Assembly: GCF_014529535.1 (NCBI RefSeq)
Contig: NW_023503493.1
Span: 11,998,001 to 12,062,000, forward strand
DNA from: Bradysia coprophila
Lineage: Eukaryota; Arthropoda; Insecta; Diptera; Sciaridae
Direction: 5' to 3'
DNA: 64,000 bases
This document shows positions 38,480 through 49,142 of this stretch, one piece after another. Position 1 is the stretch's first letter; every line of letters starts with the position of its first letter. The notes beneath the pieces were generated by a model that saw nothing but the letters and a program-made list of their open reading frames with translations, was not told the origin of the DNA and made no database searches. Both the position numbers and the translations under genes were made by a program.

Positions 38480-40003
38480 CTACACAACTTCCGACAAAAA
38501 TATGTAGTACGAGTAAATGCTCTTCACCATCTGCAAACAATCAGACAATGCACACAATTTGGATGAAAAGAATAAAATTCCATCGAGAGTATGTACCTGT
38601 ATATAAGTCATAACCGACAACGGTGCTAGACTTCCAATCCACAGCTCCTTGGCGTTCATGCATGATCTCAATAAATCCAAAAATATCTTTTGCGAACAGA
38701 TGTCGTATGAATACCAATTGGACTGTGTTAGTACGGAGCAAAGTCGTTCGTTCTAAGTTATGTAATACGATGAAATAAAAAGCCTTTGCCCTCATCCGTG
38801 AACAAAATCACATCCAAAAAGCTTACTTTCTTAGAAATCTCAGTCCCTATAAGGCAATACATGAACATTTCGAAAAATGCACCAAACGCAAATGAATAAC
38901 CCGGAATCCAATTTTCCTGTCATGAAAATTTTTAATTGGAAACCAAAAAAACGTTGATTTCAATTGACCATTTCAACTCACCATTTTAATTTCATACAGG
39001 CAAACGACTTGTGCCATGTAAGTAACACAAAAGTAACAAAAAATGGGTCCGTCGAAAATCCTTTTGACTTCGGCCATGAAGCTGCAAATGTAATATTAAT
39101 AAGAAAGCGAAACAGCTCCGAATGTCGTACTTATATCTATCCTGACACTTCTGACAAATGTTCCTTAAAAACATATGTCGTTGGACCAAAGTTGTGGTCT
39201 TCGGGTGCTTCCAAAGGGTGTCCAATTGCTGGAAATCGTCTTCAATAAGATCCACTTGCGTCGAACAATTAAAAATTGCCATCAAAAAGTTGAAGAGCAC
39301 ACTCAAAAATGTGAACGCAGCCGACACACCCGCAACCGTTATAAATGAATTTGCGATTAAATAGTCAAACAACTTCGTCTGATCCATAAACATTATTTCT
39401 ATGGGTAGAAGGGGGACTAGTTTTCCACTAAAAACCAGTTGCGATAATGGGTAGTACGAAAAAATTACTTCTACGAGAAGTACAACGAATACAATTAATT
39501 TGCATAGTTTAAAGTTATTCAGTTGCTGGTTGTTGAGTTTTTCAGCCATATGCTTGCCAGCTTTTCGATTAATTTTAAAATTGAAGTTGCGTAGTGCTGC
39601 CAGCGCTTTGTAGTATTTCACAAATATCCAAGGTTTCTGAGCAACCTACAATCAAATGTTTGCCTAAATCTTGTCTGTCCAAATATTTATTTGGTGTTAC
39701 CGACGCGCCAATTCCATACAAAGCAAATACTTCAAAAAGTCTCCTGTATTCACCATTCGTAAAAAATTTGATTTGCGAATAAATGCATTGAGACCAAATG
39801 AGAACGATCAAACTGCATGTCAAACGATGTCTCGGATTACTTTTCCAAACGTAGCTGAATTTCCAGCCAGCAATATTGCTGAAAATATCACAAAAATGAA
39901 AGGTTCGTGTTAATGCTGTCGTGTCATTATGAGAGTCCTCTTTTCGGCAGCATATCGTTTCGGTGGTGTCGCGTTTTTTCTTTGTTTTCACATTCTTATC
40001 CAT
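38480..40003 (-). CDS. Odorant receptor (7tm_6 family), paralog B
   Basis: Tandem paralog of the receptor at 33916-35426. Six exons join in phase to 401 residues: 39701-40003, 39131-39636, 38982-39081, 38827-38916, 38597-38752 and 38480-38530. Exons 2-6 have the same lengths as in paralog A (506, 100, 90, 156 and 51 bp). Exon 2 protein identity is roughly 70-75 percent by eye. The N-terminal stretch MDKNVKTKKKR aligns with MGKKIQSKKKR of A, which fixes the start; an earlier in-frame ATG at 40045 is not conserved. The C-terminus again ends in MVKSIYSYY. A receptor function at the membrane of olfactory neurons is inferred from the family. All splice sites and the frame look intact. Confidence 0.88.
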
Positions 40004-41730
40004 TGTAATGAGATCCACAATATTGACAATATTTAGCGAGGGCAAAGCTCTACCAAAAAAAAAATCTAATTAGGAAATGTTCAGTCAATTGCATTGGCTG
40101 TTTATCGAGTCATAACAGAAGCAAATTATGTTTTCCGTAGCTATACATCGTTGCATATAGCCACTTACCTTATTTTTCAATTTAAAAGTAATAAGGACGT
40201 GCGACCTAGTACAACTAGAACCACAAGTTATCTGTAGCGTAGCAAAAATGAAACAACCACAACTCGACGATGTTGTTACTTTACTTTGTCTGTGCCGCCC
40301 AATTTATTCAATTTTTTATGCCATTTATTATTAACTGCCACCTGATACAAGCACTGATAAAAGATTCAACATTTGTTTCACCCTTTTTTAGCTTTGTGTT
40401 TTATGCTGACGCCTTCACTGAGGGTAATCGTATGCTGTAAATATCTATTTCTAATTCATAGATTCAGAAGCAAGACAACCCATATAATGTAAGTTTGATG
40501 TCACAATTCAAAATAAAAGACGAATGGATTATCAAAGGATTATCCTTCTTTGCCCGTCTTTTTCGACATTTTTTTCCGACTATGTCAAAAGATCGCAAAA
40601 ATACACTGAACTTTGCTGTAACTTTGATGGACAAAGGAATTAACGATAGCCGAATGTTCTTTTTTTGCGATACGACCCAGTGAAATAATGGCGATCGGCG
40701 TAACCTCCTCATATATAACCTTGACTTAAGTGACTCATTTTCAGGCATGATCGCACGAACTGTGTACTAGCCTTAAGTTTCAATTAATTAATGAACGAAT
40801 TTTACAGAAAAACTGATTTTCCTCCCATTTTGTAAAGGGAAAATATCATTTTGTAAAATCACCCAAATTTTAATCAACCAACTCTTGGTTGGAACTTCAC
40901 TGTAATGTCACCTTATCTAAGATTTTGCATTTATCTTTTGGACCACACGCGAGGATGGACGAGTATTCACTTGACCTTATCAATATCATTTCTTGTTTTG
41001 GTCGATTGAATATTGATTCTGTTTTGTGTTTTTTTATTTTTATTTTTTATCTTCTTTCTTTTTAATATAATGGAATGTCATGTTTTTACAGGACAAACTA
41101 CGTCGCAACGAAAATTCCAAAATTACGCACGAACAGACTGCGAATCGTTTTAGATTAAGACCTAAACAAACAATCTTGCGCTCTAATCAAACTTTTTAAT
41201 TGTAACGCTTGATACAATCTGTGCTTAATTCTGGAGACGGTGGCGCCAACATCTTCTTTTCAAGTAAAATTATCACTGACGATAAAATGTACGTATAACA
41301 ATTTCCATTACGCAGTCACTCCAATTGCGCAAAGCTAAAAAAAGCTCACTTACATAATAGAATGAATGATGAATTAACCTGTGATTTGTGCACGACAATC
41401 AACGAATTACAGTCATCACACGTCGTTGAATGAAGTTATTATGATTTGTACTTATAGATACTGTCGTTACTTTAAGTCAAATTAAAATTCGATCAATTTT
41501 CGTTTCCATAAGTGCATACGAACTGAGTGCCGATTGTGGGGAAAATGAATTTCACAAACGATCGGCTCCTGAGTCTTGAAATATGAAGAAATTTAGTAAA
41601 AATCCTATGACACCTATCCTTCTGCAATAATTCGGGTAAAATGGTCAGCTTAGCAGCTTACAGGTGACAAAAGACCATCATCAGTACATACAGTCTCAAA
41701 AGGTACCATCATTTCATGCACTAGATAACC

Positions 41731-41772
41731 CAAGGTAAATATATGGTCGGACCTGCCCATATATTTACCTTG
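41731..41772. mobile_element. 42 bp palindrome with 8 bp TSD
   Basis: CAAGGTAAATATATGG and its exact inverse flank a 10 bp loop. Perfect 8 bp direct repeats AGATAACC stand on either side (41723-41730 and 41773-41780). This is the structure expected of an extremely shortened hAT-type element. Confidence 0.75.
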
Positions 41773-42080
41773 AGATAACCGATCGCCTAAGTATAGATCA
41801 TCTTCGAGATACGGTACTTTCACTTAAAAGTTCCGTTAAATGTTTCGTTCATTCATTCATTTGTATGAGATTTTTTAATGTGGATAGCAGTTCTAATCGT
41901 GGATGGCATTTCAAACGGCATTGAAGATGATCTATATGATGAAGGGCAGTTCTTCATGATGTTAGGTATCTCTGGTTGCATTTCTGTTTTCGTTTCGACA
42001 AAATTTGAGTAGCTTGAAATTAGGAAACATCTCAAGAGCAATGATAGTCAAAGTCATGAACCAATCAAGTAATTTCTAAT

Positions 42081-42170
42081 AGTACAGAATACAGCGTTAT
42101 GTAATTAACGGAGGAGTTACACATTTGCAAAGTACAGACTACATAGTACATAGCCGTAAGAAAAACGTAA
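42081..42170. repeat. Dispersed repeat, partner of 37474-37560
   Basis: Same opening (AGTACAGAATACAGCG) and closing (GCCGTAAGAAAAACGT) words as the copy 4.6 kb to the left. Confidence 0.65.
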
Positions 42171-42565
42171 AAAAATGATGAAGATCGGTTCAGTGAAAAA
42201 TGACTAAACTTTTTGTTTCCACCTGATTTTTTCTGTGATTATTTGGAAGTGTTTTATTACTCGGAAAAATTGGTATTATATTGTCGAGGCGATAAACCAC
42301 TTTTGCAAATTTGGTTTTCGATATCCCAGAGGGAAGAACGGTTTCCACTTCTCAAAAGCAACGAACGAAATATAAACATTTTCCCATATTTTCATGGATT
42401 ATTCCACATTTTCCTGCATTTTTTTAATTTTTCCATATTTTCCTTAATTTTGCAAAGTATTCTCAAAAATTGTTCCTGATATATTCCGAGATGAGTAACT
42501 TTCAAACGTATTTTAATCTGATTTCGGTAATTTCGGTCAGGAGTGAGGTGATCTGTGCTTCGAAC

Positions 42566-42598
42566 CAAAGCACCTCTATTACCCTGCTAGGTGCTTTG
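42566..42598. mobile_element. MITE family 2, 33 bp minimal copy with 7 bp TSD
   Basis: CAAAGCACC at the left and GGTGCTTTG at the right, with only about 15 bp between, match the ends of the element at 44829-44979. A perfect 7 bp duplication TTCGAAC flanks it (42559-42565 and 42599-42605). It is essentially two transposon tips. Confidence 0.8.
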
Positions 42599-43323
42599 TT
42601 CGAACATTAAAAAAAAAACTTCTGTCAAATAGTAAGCTTCAACAAAAACTTGGGTAATCCGAGCCGTTGCCGATAAACAATTCGTACAATAACTGTACAC
42701 ACATGCAATTTTGACGAAACAGATCTTAAATTTCAAGTTATCATCCACTTTCGTACGTCTGAGATATCAAATTTTATCAGATATTTAACGAGCCCAAAAT
42801 ACACCTTGTCTTTGATTTCAAATCCTGACGACAAAGCGACTTTGATGGCTTTGATGAAATATAAACACAATTCAATTGACAATATTTAAAGCTAAGTCTT
42901 TATTTGTGTTTCTAACATCAACAATGCAAAATTGATTTGAGATTTTCATTAAAAACGAATACTGAAAATGATATGAATGAATTTTTTGCTTCGTATTCAT
43001 ATACTCTTAAAGATAACATACAATCAGAAATAGGCAGATTACATATCTGTGGTAAAACGTACGATGATGGGAAATATAATATTTCGAGTGTAAAATATTT
43101 TCATCCGAGGCGGCGCCATTAAACACATACGAGATACAATTTTCACCACATATTAGATACGACAAACATTCCTTTGTTGAATGATTAGAGATTAGACTCT
43201 GAAACGTGAGACGACGATGGTTCACGTTGTTACACGAAGCCAACTCCACCTCTGTTCAGTAAAAAAAAAAACATTTTTTTTAAAACTAAACTTACAAACT
43301 ACTAACACCACTGATGGGCTGTC

Positions 43324-43798
43324 TTATTCTGGCATTTCAGTCGACTTTATTATCCCCGGCCGTCGGTAGATTCGTTCCTTTTCCGGTAATTCACCGATTT
43401 CGTATAGTTTCAGCGAATCAATGGCTAATCGCGAATGACCACGGAATGCTATGCTTCCGTCTCGGCCAGCATACTCGAGAATCATTTCGACTCCGCCAGG
43501 GTGCTTTTTTGAAACAAGAAAATCGAATCATCAAAATGATCGTGTGATTCGCAATTGAATTTTGTTAAGTTACTTGTGTCAGAAACTCGGTCACATTGTA
43601 GACTCTGTCGTATAGAACGATCCAGCAATCATTGTAGTTATCATGTTCGGCCACTTCGCTGAGTGAATAGATTCGGCGACATTTTTCTTCGTCTAGCACA
43701 GTCTCGTTTACGTTCTGCGAAGTCGGGGTGGATTTTTTCAGTCGTAGTGTTCGCAATACTATTGCGATCATGTCTTCACTGTCGGTCTTAACTTCCAT
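43324..43798 (-). CDS. Cytochrome b5-domain protein, soluble
   Basis: A heme-binding electron carrier. Two exons, 43574-43798 and 43324-43503, join in phase 0 over a 70 bp intron to 134 residues. The N-terminal half is charged; the b5 fold begins at IYSLSEVAEHDNYNDCW. The first axial heme histidine is H76 in HPGG and the second is H98 in GHS. The chain ends IYRRPGI.. with no hydrophobic tail, so it is probably not an ER tail-anchored b5. The spacing between the two histidines is 22, against 24 in classical b5. The start ATG at 43798 is the first in-frame methionine after the likely transcription start. The frame remains open for about 41 codons upstream without an ATG, so a longer N-terminus from a spliced upstream exon (for instance near 44058) is possible. 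Confidence 0.82.
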
Positions 43799-43818
43799 CG
43801 TTTCCTTATCGTCGGTGT

Positions 43819-43833
43819 CTAGACCAGTTGCAT
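43819..43833 (-). promoter_or_regulatory. Short upstream ORF in the cytochrome b5 leader
   Basis: ATGCAACTGGTCTAG is a five-codon reading frame including its stop, out of frame with the main start, which follows 20 bases later at 43798. If transcription starts near 44030, it is the first ATG in the leader and could lower or condition translation. Confidence 0.45.
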
Positions 43834-44058
43834 ACGTAGTGGAAAACAATCTATTTATCCTATACGAGGTAGGTGGCCAGTTGAGTGGAGGTTTTCTTCT
43901 TTTCTCTGTTTTCTTTTACAACACGAAAGTTTGTTTTTTTTTGCACTTAGGATAAAATGTAGAAAATTTGGACAACAAGAAAATCGGAGTTCAACGTTTT
44001 GTTTTATCACACTGACAACACAATCAATACTGTCGAGACCAGCATTAACATCTGGCAT

Positions 44059-44065
44059 TTATATA
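44059..44065 (-). promoter_or_regulatory. TATA box, cytochrome b5 gene
   Basis: TATATAA on the minus strand. An ACAGTA initiator-like sequence lies about 32 bp downstream near 44031, the normal distance. An ATG sits directly after the TATA box and so probably lies upstream of transcription. Confidence 0.5.
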
Positions 44066-44362
44066 TAGCAATTTTGACAACAAACCCATTCAGTTGATGT
44101 TTGATTTCGTATTTTTTAATAGACCGCAATACTGTGAAGTACCCTCAAGTATTTGTGACGAACGTAAAGAGTTTTCAGCAAATCAAATCGAATTGGGAAA
44201 AACAACTGATAAAAGTAGAGCTGAATACCTGTATATGTAACACGTACTTGGTGCACGTGGAACCGATACTAAGATTTCCTCATAATTGCAAGAGGAATTT
44301 GGTTAGTAATATTTATCTGGAATGGCGTTCATTACACTTGTCTTTATTTTAATTGTTCAGTC

Positions 44363-44538
44363 GATGATGTTGAGTACCAACAAATCACCTTGCATAGTAA
44401 ATAGAATGGTGTGTCAGATAGTCTATTTGATATCGTTAACAGTATAGTATATACCAATGGTATTAAATAGGGTAGTACTTTAACACACCAATTATTACAA
44501 TTATTATGCTAGGTGCATTGCTGGTACTCAACATCATC
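44363..44538. mobile_element. MITE-like element with GATGATGTTGAGTACCA ends
   Basis: GATGATGTTGAGTACCA at the left end is exactly mirrored at the right, and a CACCTNGCAT block inside is mirrored as well. The body is 176 bp without coding capacity. No flanking duplication is obvious. Confidence 0.7.
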
Positions 44539-44828
44539 ACATGAACAATTAATGCCAAGTGTATTTGAATACGAAAAAAGCTAAATTGAGTTGCAAATCA
44601 GGTCGTTGACCTGTCAGTATCTAGTTTCTTTTCAAGAAAGCGAATCCTTTGTCAATAGAAAATCTTAGACGGAAATAGGCAGCAATGTTAAGTGTTAACT
44701 GAGATACAATAACTGAAAGTCTGAAAGGGAGGGATCGAAGTTTTCACAAGTTATTTTTTATCGACATAAAACATTATTCTAAATAAAAAATATTAAAAAG
44801 TCAAAAGGAAGAGTTGTACGTTCACTAC

Positions 44829-44979
44829 CAAAGCACCTAGCACAGTAGCAGAATATTGCTTATGTCAAATAGAGTACGAATTTACGTCAATGTACCTTCA
44901 ATTTTGCATTTTTACACTGTTTCATAAATATTGCTCTATTTGACAGAAGAAATATTCTTCTACTATGCTAAGTGCTTTG
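44829..44979. mobile_element. MITE family 2, full copy
   Basis: Inverted ends of about 46 bp start CAAAGCACCTAGCACAGTAG and end CTATGCTAAGTGCTTTG. The subterminal word GTCAAATAGAGTAC and a central TTTTTACACTGT also occur in family 1, so the two families are related. Confidence 0.8.
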
Positions 44980-46079
44980 CCTCAACGTAACTGCGTTACA
45001 GAATGGATCTTCTTCAATGAAATTGAATGTAATGTAAAATGAAAAAGGCAAACAAGTACTTAGAACTTTAATAGCACTTGAGTCGTATACCACGTTCTAC
45101 AGCAAGAATATCATAAAATGACCGATGGAATGAAAGTCAGTGATTTCTCTATCTAAAATGTAAAGTAATGAATGAGACACTTCTATAAGTGCTGACAAGT
45201 GCAATTTATTACGTTTCGTTTATTACACTTGATGCACTTGACATTGTGCATTATTCGCTTTTCTGGTTATTCATTGCATTATTTAATTCGTAATTGTTTT
45301 TGATGATTTTAGTACAGATCTCCCACACGCTTCACATGCATGAAATTCTTTAAGTAGCGATACTGAGCATCAAATTTTCAATCCAAAAACACATTCAACG
45401 AAACACTAACCATGCATTCACCATAATTGGTATTATTGGAAAGCTAAGACCAGTATCATATGGGGAAAACAGTTTTTTTATTTTTCTGTTGCTTTTCGGA
45501 TGCATGGGAACCGTTTGAAGCTCGCCGAAATTATCCATTTTTTACTTATACTTTCAACTGCTCATAACTCAGTATAGATGAATTTTAAACCCAACAAGAC
45601 CCAATCTGTCCCGAAAGACCGTGCAATTACCTTTCTAATGACACCCCACACGACCTTGTACGTTTCGTGGCCTACGAGAAATTTCCATAAGAAAAGTGCA
45701 TGTTTTAGGTTTTTGGTCATCTCTCACTAGCCACACAAGCTTGGACGAATTTTTTTGAAAGTTGTTTTGGCTTCTAGGGAGCAATACCTATCTAGGCACA
45801 TTTCAAAAAATCAACTAGAAAATGCGTCCGATTTGGGCAGGCTGTTTTTCAAAAGAATCCCTCAAAGGTTTCCTTCCGGCTGAAAATGAAATCCTCAATT
45901 TGTCGAAATGACAAGATCACCTCTCAAAAGACATTATAGAATAGAAATTAAGTTGTTTTCAATTTTTAGAAATTTTTCTCTATTTCACCCTAACTTTTCC
46001 GAGTTTGCTCAACAGCTTTAAACAATTCCTTAATGTCCTTTCATAATGGCAAAAGTGGAAATGCTTCTATACCTTTGAC

Positions 46080-46241
46080 CAACGCACTTCAAGCAAAAGT
46101 GTTATTAATGACAGCTGTCAAATAGAGTACTATTTTGTATGAAATTTTATCCTCACTCTTTTTACAGTGTAAAATTTTGTATGGAGCACTGTCAAGTTTC
46201 AGTACCCTATTTAGAGTATCACTTTTGCTTGAATTGCGTTG
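46080..46241. mobile_element. MITE family 1, copy 3 (perfect 7 bp TSD)
   Basis: CAACGCACTTCAAGCAAAAG to CTTGAATTGCGTTG, flanked by CTTTGAC on both sides (46073-46079 and 46242-46248). The internal order matches copies 1, 2 and 4. Confidence 0.88.
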
Positions 46242-46460
46242 CTTTGACGCAATTTCCTATTGTCAAAGTTTATACGGACTAACATACAACTAATGAATAA
46301 ATTGTGTGTGTCATTTGATTTAGACTGAACTGAACCGACACTTAAAAAATGATTTTAAAAAACGTTTAGTTCAATGTTGAACCGTATTATCCACTTATGA
46401 AAATGAAGAGATGTCGCCAGTTCGTAAGCTGGCTGCACGTTTCGAAATTTATACTAATTT

Positions 46461-46607
46461 AAAGCCACTTCAAATAAAAGTGATCATAGGCGGCAAATAG
46501 AGTACTATTTTGTATAAAATGGTTTTTTACAGTGTTTTACAGTAGTGTGACACACTGTCAAGTTTGAGTACCCAATTTAGTATAGCACTTATGCTTGAAG
46601 TGCGTTG
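46461..46607. mobile_element. MITE family 1, copy 4
   Basis: The left end is degraded (AAAGCCACTTCAAATAAAAG) and the right end is intact (GCTTGAAGTGCGTTG). Flanks CTAATTT and CTAACTT (46454-46460, 46608-46614) look like a 7 bp duplication with one change. Confidence 0.8.
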
Positions 46608-46740
46608 CTAACTTAGAGAAAAAGTGTTTTCATTTCGGTGGCTAACAGTAAAACAATTTTATTTTATATAAATCATGCTTTGCGTCTATTAAAAATAACT
46701 CGTACATCTAACCTAATTGATGGTAAAAAACGTATCAGAG

Positions 46741-46801
46741 TGTAAATATTGCTCCATTTGACATAAGAAATATTCTTCTGCCATGCTAGGTAGGTGCTTT
46801 G
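46741..46801. mobile_element. MITE family 2, right-end fragment
   Basis: AAATATTGCTCCATTTGACA through CATGCTAGGTAGGTGCTTTG matches the right half of 44829-44979, with a 4 bp insertion (TAGG repeated) near the tip. The left end is missing. Confidence 0.7.
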
Positions 46802-47145
46802 CCTTTACGTAACTGCGTAGAGGGTCCTCCAACGTTCTGTTCTATTTTATTTTTAATTAAACGACTCATCCAGCATGGGATGCCTGTTTCTTATCGTAGA
46901 ATTTACACCCACTGCAATTCAATATCATCGGAGGAAGAAAATCTACCGGGAAAACGATCGATTCATGAGTTTTAATCATCAACAACAAATCGTGTGTATA
47001 ATTAGCAGTAACCCAGTATAAAGATACAAATATACAAATTCATTGAACAAAACAACAACAAAATTTTCTTCCATTAACAATTTTACAAGCTAAACAAGAC
47101 GGAACACATGACTGGAATAACAACCGCTGCAGTTGATTTTAAAAA

Positions 47146-49142
47146 TCAGCGCTTCTCCAATACAACATTTCTTCGTAGCACCTCAATTTCAGATCTCTTT
47201 AATGTCCCAGGAACAGTGAATATGCTGTTGATGAACTGGTGACAATGGGTGACCGTTTGTCCTTTAAGCATATCACGCAGCAGATTTGCTAGACCGGAAA
47301 TATCTTCAGTCTGCAAAATAGCATCCTTTTGACTGAGTAGCAGTGTTAAACTAACGCGAAACAAAATCTGAAAAAAATTGAAAGTTTTGTCGTCGTTGAA
47401 CTATCAGATCTCTCCACTTGTTTAACGAAACTCTTTACCTTATACCCCTCTAAAAACAGACAATCCCAGATTCGCAGAACCGTTTCGATTGGCAGCACTT
47501 CTGCGAAGAGGCAAATTAACCATTTTGTGGTTACTACAGCCAATGGCAGTCCGAAATGATCTAAACGTTGGTTGATTTGTGGTGCACGTTTGTTCAACAG
47601 TTCCTTCAGCACTTCAATATCAATGATGAGACCAGTCATCGTTTTGGTATGGTACGACGAGGCAATTTCGTCAACAATTATTTTTAGCAACCAAAATGTC
47701 CATTCCTCGTCTTTGGTAACGATTAAAATTAAACCAGCTATGTAATTGAGTCCTTGACAGTACCCCACATCGCGGTTGTGATGTGCATAAGCTATCAGCA
47801 CATTAAACAGCTGCAGCTTAATGTTGTCGAAAAAAATGTTATCGGGAAACGTGCGTGGAAGATCGATTTTTATCGATTCGACTGCAATTGGAAAAGCGAA
47901 AAACCGACCAATTCAGATAATGAAACTGATTTGCGAAATAACAACTTATTACCGACATCAGCATCGAATTGTGTTTTGAGAAGACTGCGATAGAGATCGG
48001 GCGATTGTTTTTGTAGTTGAAATCCACCAGAAATGGTCATCCAGACTTCACCACGTAAATGTACTGAAACAGAGAATTCGATCTCAGACGTTATTATGCT
48101 GGACAACAATTTGCGCTGTTACATCACTCATCATTCTACGAGTGAGCCATTACATTATCTATAAGAAAGAAGTAACGCAATTCTGACACCGTAACTCCCT
48201 TAAAGTAATGAATGAACACTAAGAGTTTATTGTAGTCGATTCAAGTACTACAAATCTTCAGCAAATCACAAAAAATACGTAGCCCAAGTTAAGGGTGATT
48301 ACGTTTGGTATAATGCTGGTATATAAACGATTTCTATAGAATAGGTGGAATGTACTGTATATGATCCTGCTGAAATCGTCAAAGGGCTGCATTACCTTCA
48401 GTGGTCTACGTAATTTTCAATTTACTACTGAAGTACCGGCATGTTCACGAAATCTAGATCAAGAAGATCGAAAAAACAAATTTTAAACGCCGGCTGGATC
48501 CTCGACTGCCATTGCCATCTATGCAATTGTCGGCGCCTGTGATTAGTCACTTCAAAAAAAAAATATTGTCAAAACCATCTTTCGCCGTTCAGCCGGTGGA
48601 GACGTGAATATATAAATTCCGAAAAATAGAGCCGTGGACCATAAGGTCCAAATGCACCGAAATATTTACCAAAAAACCGATCACAATGTCTCAACGAACA
48701 ATTATTCGTCGATCGATGAAAAATTTGAAATCAAAAGGTCAGTTGATTGTTTGGTAGACTCTACCAATGGTAGAGTGTGAGCACATAATACAATCGGAAC
48801 TGAAAAACGAGTTTCAAAAAAAAAATTAGAAATTTTCCCCTCACTTACCTGGAATGCCTTTCCGAACATATCTCTTCAACTGATTGCTGTTATTACGAAA
48901 TAAATTCGGTTTCTTCTTCATATATCTGTCCCATTTAATCCGGCGATTAGTCAACACGGTTAAATAACTTTTCATGACCGTTTCATAGCCTTTGTAATCA
49001 AAATCTTCGTCACGCTTAAATCCATATTCGTCGATATCACTAGAGTGGAATAGGAATAGATAAATTCGTACGGAAATAGACAACCGTATGACAATACACT
49101 ATAATTTCTGTATTTTTCTTACCTAAATTTTGAAGCAGCCAT
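47146..49142 (-). CDS. TBC-domain Rab GAP, GRTP1/TBC1D6-like
   Basis: A GTPase-activating protein for Rab GTPases, acting on membrane traffic in the cytosol. Five exons join in phase to 328 residues: 49123-49142 (only 20 bp, MAASKF plus a split codon), 48849-49039, 47953-48063, 47439-47881 and 47146-47367. Exon 2 opens with DIDEYGFKRDEDFDY, the hallmark N-terminus of GRTP1-type proteins. The catalytic arginine finger is R117 in IKIDLPR and the glutamine finger is Q150 in YCQG, so the domain should be active. Length agrees with the fly and vertebrate members (about 330). Introns are 70-85 bp except intron 2 (785 bp). The gene is divergent from the dynactin gene, with about 850 bp between starts. 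Confidence 0.93.

Larger units (their letters stand above)
40004..43323. other. Intergenic DNA between the receptor and cytochrome b5 genes
   Basis: The first 370 bp resemble the upstream flank of paralog A. Further on lie a 42 bp palindrome (41731-41772), a dispersed repeat (42081-42170) and a 33 bp mini-element (42566-42598). Open frames at 40464-40748, 41853-42041, 42213-42479 and 42937-43249 show no family resemblance. Confidence 0.7.
44066..47145. other. Intergenic DNA with clustered MITEs
   Basis: No gene is recognised. It contains a 176 bp inverted-repeat element (44363-44538), two members of MITE family 2 (44829-44979 and 46741-46801) and two of family 1 (46080-46241 and 46461-46607). 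The stretch 45.4-46.0 kb is unique by eye, AT-rich and without a sizeable reading frame. Confidence 0.7.

Noticed and set aside
43855-44058. ATG-started frame MPDVNAGLDSIDC.. upstream of cytochrome b5 as its first exon
   Set aside because: The ATG directly abuts a TATA box, so it probably lies before the transcription start; no strongly supported splice joins it. Left as an alternative only.
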